Positions 45,517 to 52,414 of a stretch of 64,000 nt of DNA are shown here, one piece after another. Both the position numbers and the translations under genes were made by a program. The notes beneath the pieces were generated by a model, which was given only the letters and a program-made list of their open reading frames with translations, had not been told where the DNA came from and searched no databases. How positions within the stretch are numbered: position 1 is the stretch's first letter; the number at the start of each line of letters is the position of its first letter. The stretch comes from Streptomyces sp. NBC_01232 (GTDB lineage Bacteria; Actinomycetota; Actinomycetes; Streptomycetales; Streptomycetaceae): assembly GCF_035989885.1 (NCBI RefSeq), contig NZ_CP108518.1, positions 8,299,001 through 8,363,000 on the forward strand. The letters are read 5' to 3'.

Positions 45517-46929
45517 GTGAGCGGCCAGAGAACAGAGCCATCGGACCCGTACTTCCCGGCCAACGGCGACTCCCGTTACCGAGTGCACCGGTACGAACTC
45601 GCTCTGGAATACCGCCCCGGCCCCAACCGGCTGGCCGGGACGGCCCGCCTCAGTGCGATCGCCGGCCGGGCACCGCTCACCGAGTTCCACCTGAACCTGG
45701 CCGAATTCAGAATAGGCCGCGTCCTCGTGAACGGCCGGGCCCCGCACTACACCCACCGCGGCGGCAAGCTCCGTCTGCGCCCGGCCAAACCGCTGCCCGC
45801 CGGCTCCGCCTTCACCGTGGAGGTGCACTGGTCGGGAAACCCCAAGCCCGTGCGCAGCCCCTGGGGCGGCCTCGGCTGGGAGGAACTGACGGACGGCGCC
45901 CTCGTGGCCAGCCAGCCCGTCGGCGCGCCCTCCTGGTACCCCTGCAACGACCGGCCCGCGGACAAGGCCTCCTACCACATCTCGGTCAACACGCCGTCCG
46001 CCTACACGGTCGTGGCCGGCGGCCGGCTGCTCACGCGGACGACGAGGGCCAGCACGACCACCTGGGTCTACGAGCAGTCCGCACCGACCTCCAGCTACCT
46101 GGTCGGGCTGTCCATCGGCATGTACCAGACGGTGCTGCTCGGCGACCCCGGACTCGGGGGAGTGCCGCAGAGCGCCCACGTGCCGGCGCACCTGCTGCCG
46201 CGGTTCTCCCGCGACTTCGCCCGGCAGCCGGCCATGATGCGGCTGTTCGAGGAACTCTTCGGGCCCTATCCCTTCGGTGAGTACGCGGTGGTCGTCGCGG
46301 ACGAGGAACTCGACGTCCCCGTGGAGGCGCAGGGCCTGTCCCTGTTCGGCGCCAATCACGTCGACGGCGTACGCGGCTCGGAGCGCCTGATCGCCCACGA
46401 ACTCGCGCACCAGTGGTTCGGCAACAGCGTGACCATCGCCGACTGGCGGCACATCTGGCTGAACGAGGGCTTCGCGAAGTACGCCGAATGGCTCTGGTCG
46501 GAGCGCTCCGGCGGCCGCACGGCGCACGAGCTCGCACGGACCGCGCACCGGACGCTGCTCGCGCAGCCCCAGGACCTGAAGCTGGTCGACCCCGGGCGCA
46601 AGCTGATGTTCGACGACCGCCTCTACCAGCGCGGCGGCCTCACGATGCACGCGATCCGCTGCGCCCTGGGCGACGACGCGTTCTTCCGCATGCTGCGCGA
46701 CTGGGGCACCGTGTACCGCCACGGCGTGGTGTCCACCGCGAGCTTCACCGGCCACGCGGCCCGCTACGCGGCCGAGCCGCTGGACGACCTGTTCTCGGCC
46801 TGGCTGCACCGGACGGCCCTCCCGCCGCTCCCGGCGCCGTCGCCGCAATCCCCGCCGTCGATACCGGCGAGGCCGAAGTACCCGCCGACGAACGGCGGCC
46901 CCAAGGGCCGGGGCAAGGCCTCGGCGTAG
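45517..46929 (+). CDS. M1 family metallopeptidase, PldII-like
   Basis: 470 aa from the GTG at 45517 with GGAAG upstream; a GTG at 45409 would overlap the synthetase stop. The zinc site is complete: LIAHELAHQWFGNS (about residue 295), then NEGFAKYAEWLW with the third ligand 18 residues after the second His. The exopeptidase GxMEN motif is degenerate (DVPVEAQGLSLF). A Pro-rich tail ends the protein. No clear signal peptide. It lies 95 bases after the Pls-like gene on the same strand. In S. albulus an M1-type aminopeptidase encoded beside pls degrades the polymer, so this is probably the polymer-degrading or self-protection partner. Confidence 0.9.
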   Translation: MSGQRTEPSDPYFPANGDSRYRVHRYELALEYRPGPNRLAGTARLSAIAGRAPLTEFHLNLAEFRIGRVLVNGRAPHYTHRGGKLRLRPAKPLPAGSAFTVEVHWSGNPKPVRSPWGGLGWEELTDGALVASQPVGAPSWYPCNDRPADKASYHISVNTPSAYTVVAGGRLLTRTTRASTTTWVYEQSAPTSSYLVGLSIGMYQTVLLGDPGLGGVPQSAHVPAHLLPRFSRDFARQPAMMRLFEELFGPYPFGEYAVVVADEELDVPVEAQGLSLFGANHVDGVRGSERLIAHELAHQWFGNSVTIADWRHIWLNEGFAKYAEWLWSERSGGRTAHELARTAHRTLLAQPQDLKLVDPGRKLMFDDRLYQRGGLTMHAIRCALGDDAFFRMLRDWGTVYRHGVVSTASFTGHAARYAAEPLDDLFSAWLHRTALPPLPAPSPQSPPSIPARPKYPPTNGGPKGRGKASA

Positions 46930-46948
46930 CGGGCCGGGCGCACGTGGC

Positions 46949-48133
46949 TCAGGAGGCCGCGCGAACAGCGGCGAGCGGCATGCGGGCCCGCACCTGCCAT
47001 TCCCCCTCGGGGGTGGCGCCGGCCCGGAAGGTGCCTCCGGCCAGGGTGACGCGTTCGCTCAGTCCCTTGAGCCCGTAGCCGGGGCGCGAGGTCCCGTGGG
47101 CGGTCCCGTCGTTCGTTATCCGCACGGCCGCCTCGTGGGGGCGGACGCGTACCTGGACGCTGACGTGGCGGCAGTGGCGGGCGTGCTTGCGGATGTTGGT
47201 GAGGGCCTCCGCCGTCACCCGGTGCAGCGTGGCGGCCACCTCGGACGGCACGGTGTCCGTCGGGCCCTCCTCACTGAAGTACGCCGGTACACCGTGCAGG
47301 GCGAACCCCTCCACCAGGGCGCGCAGGTCGTCCATGCCGGCGGGCGCGGCCTGCGCCACGCCGGACCCGCACGCCCCGAGCCCGCCGACCATCTGCCGCA
47401 TGGAAGCGAGCGCCTCCGTACCGGTCTCCTCGATGCGCTGCAGCGCGGGCAGGACCATGTCGGGCCGCCTGGCGGCGACCGCCCGGGCGCCCTGGGCCTG
47501 GACCACGATGCCGGTCACGTGATGGGCGACGTAGTCGTGCAGATCCCTGGCCAGTTCGATGCGCTGCTCGAGCCGGACGTGGTGTTCGCGCTGCCGCCGG
47601 TACGCCGCCACCATCCGCGCGGTCACACTCGCCCCGGCCACCACGACAGTGATCAGGGTGAGACCGAACGCGACGGAGAGGCTGCCCTCCTGCACGCCGA
47701 TCGACAGGGGCCGCACGATGACGGCCGCCGCCAGCAGGAGGGCGACGGGCCCGGTGGCGGCCGCCGGACCGCGCCGGGCGACGAGGGCCAGCACGACCAG
47801 GAGGGCGACGGGCTCGAACGCCCCGTAGACGAACGGCACACCGGCGGTTCCGTAGCCCAGGTGCAGGGCCGCGGAGCAGGCCAGCGAGGCGGCGGCGGCG
47901 CCACCCCCGGCGTAGGCGTAGAGCCGGGCCTCCTTGAGCAGGGGCAGCGTGACGAGGACGGCGCCGACGGCCGCGGCCGACAGTGCGAGCCAGCCCTGCT
48001 GCGCCGAGCCGGTGAACGCCCTGGCGTGTACGTCCGTCCAGGTCGCGGCCGCGAGCACGCAGGCCGCGAGGGCCTGCAGGAGGACGCCCGTCCTGCCGGG
48101 AGCGGCGAGGAAGCGGAGGAAAGGAGACCACAT
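46949..48133 (-). CDS. Orphan NarL-type sensor histidine kinase
   Basis: 394 aa. Six hydrophobic segments in the first 180 residues, a short coiled coil, then the HisKA_3 dimerisation motif ELARDLHDYVAHHVTGIVVQ with the phospho-His (about residue 200), TAEALTNIRKHARH as the N-box, and a GYGLKGLSERVTLAGG ATP-lid. Such kinases normally pair with a LuxR-type regulator encoded next door; none is present here. It is convergent with the M1 peptidase gene. TACTCT seven bases before the ATG indicates a leaderless message. Confidence 0.9.
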   Translation of the reverse strand: MWSPFLRFLAAPGRTGVLLQALAACVLAAATWTDVHARAFTGSAQQGWLALSAAAVGAVLVTLPLLKEARLYAYAGGGAAAASLACSAALHLGYGTAGVPFVYGAFEPVALLVVLALVARRGPAAATGPVALLLAAAVIVRPLSIGVQEGSLSVAFGLTLITVVVAGASVTARMVAAYRRQREHHVRLEQRIELARDLHDYVAHHVTGIVVQAQGARAVAARRPDMVLPALQRIEETGTEALASMRQMVGGLGACGSGVAQAAPAGMDDLRALVEGFALHGVPAYFSEEGPTDTVPSEVAATLHRVTAEALTNIRKHARHCRHVSVQVRVRPHEAAVRITNDGTAHGTSRPGYGLKGLSERVTLAGGTFRAGATPEGEWQVRARMPLAAVRAAS

Positions 48134-48246
48134 ACGGCGCAGAGTAGATCATCGGCCCGCCCGGTTCCTCCGCCGAAAGTCGTAGTCGTGGGGACCGTGG
48201 CCGGATGCTCCCGGCAGGCTCCGGAGGGTGACGACCGGGACGCCCG

Positions 48247-50085
48247 TCAGCTCTGTTTCGACCAGCGCTGCGACGCCTCCCCGCCGCACGTCTTCGTCAC
48301 CAGGCCGCTGCTCATGCCGAGGTCGAGGCAGCCGCCGCTGAAGTCGTTGCGGAGGCTGCCGCCCGACCCCGTGCGCCACAGCCGGGCGGTGCCCTGACCG
48401 CAGTCGCCGACGAAGACGGCCTGGCCGAGCATATTGGCGTAAAGGCAGCCGCCGCTCTGCTGGTTGACGAGCTTGAAGCTGCCGTCCGCGCTGCCCTGTA
48501 CGGTCCACCGGGCGCTCGCGTCCGCGCAGTCGCCGTGGTCCGAGGAGCCGAAGACCTGGGTGATGCACCTGCTGTTGTTGCCGTTGCGGAAGCGGTAGGT
48601 GCCGGACGCGGGAGGCACCGGGGGAGCCGGGGCCGTGGGCGCCGTGGACGTCCCGCCGTTGGAGGGGCGCGTACTGCCGGAGCCGCCCCCGTTCGCCGGG
48701 TTGCCGGAGTTGCCGGCGCTGCCCGAGCCGGGCTGGGTGCCGGGGCCGGTACCGGGGGCGGCGCCGCCGACGCCTGCGGCGGCCGCGGCCGGGGAGCTGC
48801 CCGTGGCTGCCTGCGCCGGGTCCTGGGCGGGCGGCTGCGCGGGTGACGCCGTACCCGAGGGGCCGCCGGCCGCTCCCGCTGCCGGGGCCGCCGGGTCGGC
48901 CGGCGCCGTGACCGTGGAGGAGGGGGAGTTGCCGGGTCCGGCCTGAGGCGCCGAGGTGTACGGCAGGTGCTGGACGGCAAGGGTCGTGCCGCCCGCGACC
49001 ACGACGACGGGCAGGACGGCCAGGAAGACCCGGGTACGGCGACGGCGCTCGGGCCGTCCGGCTCCGGCACCGTCCGTGGCCGGGGGCGCGGGGGCGACGG
49101 GGGCCGCGGGCTCCGGATCCGGCTGTGCCTTCTCACCGGTGAGCGGAAGGGTCGGTACGTCGGCCTCCTGCACGTTCGCGGCGAAGGCGGCCCGCTCCGT
49201 CAGCCGCTCGGTGATCGCCTCCGGCCACAGCGGGGCGGCGAACGGGCCGTGCGCGCGGGCGCGTTCGAGGAGCTCGGCGGCGGTGGGGCGCCCCTCGGGA
49301 TCCTTGTCGAGGCAGGCGGCGACGAGCTCGGCGAGGTCCGGCTCCAGCTCCCGCAACGGCTCCAGATCGGGCTCCTCGTGGACGATGCGGTACAGCACGC
49401 CGTGCCCCGACTCGTCGCCGAACGGCGGCTGGCCGCACGCCGCGTACGCGAGTACCGAGCCCAGCGCGAACACATCGGTGGCTCCGCTCAGCCGCCGCCT
49501 GCCCGAGGCCTGTTCGGGCGCCATGTAGGCGGGGGTGCCCACGACCATGCCGGTCCGGGTCAGCTGGCTCTGCTCGGCCGCCCGGGCCACGCCGAAGTCG
49601 ATGAGGGTGAGCCCGTCCAGGGTCAGCATGACGTTGGACGGCTTGAGGTCCCGGTGCACCATGTCCAGCGCGTGCACCGCCGCCAGACCCGCCGAGGCCT
49701 CCCGCAGCAGCAGCCACAGGGCCCGCGCGGGCAGCGGCCCGCCGTGCAGGGCGATGGCCTCGCGCAGGGTGAGGCCGGGGATGTACGCGGTGGCGAACCA
49801 CGGGGGACTGGCGCTGCGGTCGCTGTCGAGCAGCGGCGCGGTGGCGTCCGCGGGGAGCCGGGCGAGGTTGTCCAGCTCGTGCCCGAAGCGGCGCAGGAAG
49901 TCCTCGTCCTCACCCACGACGGAGGACAGGAGCTGCTTGACGGCGACGTACCGGCCTTCCCGGACTCCGAGGTACACCCGGCCCATGCCTCCGGCCCCGA
50001 GCCGCCCCGCCAGCGGAATGGACCCGATCCGGCGCGGATCCCCCGCCCCCAGCGGCTCGGCCCCGCTCCCCGTCAGCTCTAACAC
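48247..50085 (-). CDS. Membrane Ser/Thr protein kinase with ricin-type lectin tail
   Basis: 612 aa from a GTG whose next codon is TTA. Kinase domain about 20-270: glycine loop LAGRLGAGGMGRVYLG, Lys in YVAVKQLL, catalytic HRDLKPSNVML, DFG in LIDFGVARAAEQ, then GTPAYMAPEQASG. After a proline-rich juxtamembrane part one helix (FLAVLPVVVVAGGTTLAV, about 360) crosses the membrane, followed by a long Pro/Ala/Gly linker. The C-terminal 120 residues form a beta-trefoil, ricin-like fold (CITQVFG, GGCLYANM and GGCLDLGM repeats with QRW ends). It probably binds wall glycans or sugars and signals inward. Confidence 0.88.
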   Translation of the reverse strand: MLELTGSGAEPLGAGDPRRIGSIPLAGRLGAGGMGRVYLGVREGRYVAVKQLLSSVVGEDEDFLRRFGHELDNLARLPADATAPLLDSDRSASPPWFATAYIPGLTLREAIALHGGPLPARALWLLLREASAGLAAVHALDMVHRDLKPSNVMLTLDGLTLIDFGVARAAEQSQLTRTGMVVGTPAYMAPEQASGRRRLSGATDVFALGSVLAYAACGQPPFGDESGHGVLYRIVHEEPDLEPLRELEPDLAELVAACLDKDPEGRPTAAELLERARAHGPFAAPLWPEAITERLTERAAFAANVQEADVPTLPLTGEKAQPDPEPAAPVAPAPPATDGAGAGRPERRRRTRVFLAVLPVVVVAGGTTLAVQHLPYTSAPQAGPGNSPSSTVTAPADPAAPAAGAAGGPSGTASPAQPPAQDPAQAATGSSPAAAAAGVGGAAPGTGPGTQPGSGSAGNSGNPANGGGSGSTRPSNGGTSTAPTAPAPPVPPASGTYRFRNGNNSRCITQVFGSSDHGDCADASARWTVQGSADGSFKLVNQQSGGCLYANMLGQAVFVGDCGQGTARLWRTGSGGSLRNDFSGGCLDLGMSSGLVTKTCGGEASQRWSKQS

Positions 50086-50462
50086 GTCAGCCCCGCTCGA
50101 ACTAGAAACAGTTTCCAGAAATCTAACCCGGTGATCCCGAGACGGCAACGCCGGTGCGAAACCGCCGAGTTGATCCCGATTCCGGCCCGGAGCGGCCCCG
50201 CCCCGGCCGCGGGTTCCCGTCGCGCCCCCCGCCGCCGGCGCGCACGGGCCCGGCGTTTCGGCGGCGGGCGGCGCGTACGGCCTGCTGATCAGCGCGTGCG
50301 CGGGGGATACCGGGCGTGCACAGGCAGTGAGAATCGTGACAACTATTACATTCATCCCAAAATCGAACCCTCAGCAGGGATCATTAAGCCCCGTAATTGT
50401 CGTATATGGCTGCCTTTGCGGCCCGCGCCACCTGCTGGACCGGTCGGCGCTACGGGAGAGAC
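50086..50462. other. Divergent region between kinase and VanW genes
   Basis: About 375 bases, locally AT-rich around 50335-50410. An 11-base perfect palindrome GAAACAGTTTC lies at 50105-50115, just upstream of the kinase start. No clear -35/-10 pair and no small gene. Confidence 0.45.
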
Positions 50463-52307
50463 ATGGGACGCGTGCGCAGCTGGACGGGCAACCGACGGAT
50501 CGCTCTGCCGCTGGCAGGGGGAGCCGTCGTACTCGGACTGGGCGGCCTCTACGGGACCGCGTTCGCGGTCGGTGGCGACATCGACCAGGGCACGCGGGTC
50601 CTGGGGGTGGACATCGGCGGCATGAGCCGGGCCGAGGCGCGCACCACGCTGACCAGGGAGCTCGGACCCGCCGCCGCGGCCCCGATCGCGATGCGGATCG
50701 GCGACCGCGTGGAGAAGGCCGATCCCGCCGCGCTCGGGCTCTCGCTCGACACCGACGCGACCGTGGACCGCGCCGTACGCAACGGATACGGTCCGGTCAC
50801 GGTCATCGGCGGCCTCTTCTCCTCGGACGAGCGGGACCTGGCGCCCGTGATCCGCATGAACGAGCAGACGGCCCGCGCCGCGGTCGACCGCCTCGGCGCG
50901 ACCACCGAGCAGCACGTCCGCGACGGCGTGATCGCGTTCGATGAGGGCACCGCGAAGGCCGTCGCGCCGCTCCCCGGGGTCGACCTCGTCGAGGACAAGG
51001 CCCTCGACACCCTCCGCAAGGCCTACCTGCGTCCGGATGCCGGCCCCGTCGTGCTGCCGGTCACGCGCACCGAGCCGCGCATCGGCGCCGAGGAGACCGG
51101 ACGGGCCATGCGCCAGTTCGCCGAGCCCGCGATGTCCGGGCCCGTCACGCTCACCGTCGCCGGCAAGCGCATGTCCATACCCCCCGCCGTGCTCGGCGAG
51201 CACCTGAAGATGCGGGCCGACGGACAGGGCCGCCTCGTACCGGCCCTCGACTCCAAGAGCCTGCTCGCCGACCCGGCGGTGGCCCGCCCGATCGAAGAGG
51301 TCACCCGCGCGCCGCGCGACGCCGAGCCCCGCCTCGAAGCGGACGGCAGCGTGGTGATCGCCGACCAGGGCCTGGCGGGACGGAAGGTCACGCAGGAGGC
51401 GCTGGGCCGGGCCGTGCTGCCGCTGCTGACCCGCACGGGCGCCGCCCGCAGCGGCGAGGTCGCCACCGTGGCCGTCGAGCCGGACCTCACCAGCGCAGAG
51501 GCGCGGCGGCTGGGCATCAAGGAGAAGGTCTCCTCCTTCACCGTCGAATTCCCGGCCGCCCCCTACCGCACCACCAACGTCGGCCGCGCCGTCGAGCTGA
51601 TCGACGGTTCCGTCGTCATGCCCGGCGAGGAGTGGAGCTTCAACCGCACGGTCGGTGAGCGCACCCCCGAGAACGGCTTCGTCGACGGCATCATGATCAA
51701 CGACGGCCAGTACGTGAAGTCCCCCGGCGGCGGAGTCTCGGCGGTCGCCACCACCATGTTCAACGCGATGTTCTTCGCGGGCGTCAAGCCCGTCGAGTAC
51801 GGCGCCCACTCCTTCTACATCGAGCGCTACCCCGAGGGCCGGGAGGCCACCGTGGCCTGGGGCACCCTCGACCTGCGCTGGATCAACGACTCCGGCCACC
51901 CCCTCTACATCCAGGCGAGCTCCACCGACACCTCGCTGACGATCACCCTCCTCGGCACGAAGAAGTACGACGAGATACGCGCGACCAAGGGGCCGCGGAC
52001 CAACATCACGCCGCCCGCCCAGCGCACGGGCAGTGGTGAGACCTGCGAGGTCCAGACCCCGCTGGAGGGCTTCGACGTCACCGTCGGGCGCGTCTTCGTC
52101 CAGGGCGGCAAGGAAGTGCGGCGCGAGGACTTCAAGACCCACTACACGCCGCGCGACGAGGTCACCTGCACCCCGGAGGGCACCCCGGAAGGGGCTCCGG
52201 AGGCGACTCCCGGGGCCACTCCCGGCGCCACCCCGAAGCCCCCGCTGCCTTCGTCCGGTCCCGCCGCGAACGGCCTCCAGGCCGCGGCCGAGCGCCGCGC
52301 CGGCTGA
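50463..52307 (+). CDS. VanW family protein with peptidoglycan-binding-like domains
   Basis: 614 aa from the ATG at 50463. One N-terminal membrane helix (IALPLAGGAVVLGLGGLYG) anchors an extracytoplasmic protein. Residues about 55-330 are two PG_binding_4 (YoaR-like) repeats, each with VLGVDIGGMSRAEA or LVEDKALDTLRK-type helices. The VanW domain (about 365-500) has the typical GEEWSFNRTVGERTPENGF, GGGVSAVATTMFNAMF and AHSFYIERYPEGRE. The C-terminus is a Pro/Thr repeat tail. VanW occurs in some vancomycin clusters, but its role is unknown; a cell-wall function is likely. It is divergent from the kinase. Confidence 0.9.
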   Translation: MGRVRSWTGNRRIALPLAGGAVVLGLGGLYGTAFAVGGDIDQGTRVLGVDIGGMSRAEARTTLTRELGPAAAAPIAMRIGDRVEKADPAALGLSLDTDATVDRAVRNGYGPVTVIGGLFSSDERDLAPVIRMNEQTARAAVDRLGATTEQHVRDGVIAFDEGTAKAVAPLPGVDLVEDKALDTLRKAYLRPDAGPVVLPVTRTEPRIGAEETGRAMRQFAEPAMSGPVTLTVAGKRMSIPPAVLGEHLKMRADGQGRLVPALDSKSLLADPAVARPIEEVTRAPRDAEPRLEADGSVVIADQGLAGRKVTQEALGRAVLPLLTRTGAARSGEVATVAVEPDLTSAEARRLGIKEKVSSFTVEFPAAPYRTTNVGRAVELIDGSVVMPGEEWSFNRTVGERTPENGFVDGIMINDGQYVKSPGGGVSAVATTMFNAMFFAGVKPVEYGAHSFYIERYPEGREATVAWGTLDLRWINDSGHPLYIQASSTDTSLTITLLGTKKYDEIRATKGPRTNITPPAQRTGSGETCEVQTPLEGFDVTVGRVFVQGGKEVRREDFKTHYTPRDEVTCTPEGTPEGAPEATPGATPGATPKPPLPSSGPAANGLQAAAERRAG

Positions 52308-52414
52308 AGCCGCCGGGGGACCAGGGGTGACAATCCGGGCGCGTATCGTGCACGCCGGGGGCCAGAGGGGCGCGGAGGTGCTACAACTGGGTTCGTGACC
52401 ATTCCTCGCCACCC

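Noticed and set aside
40973-45541. A 1522-codon open frame antisense to the Pls-like gene
   Set aside because: Its residues are low-complexity Gly/Arg/Glu strings with no motif; it is a GC-bias shadow of the real gene on the plus strand.
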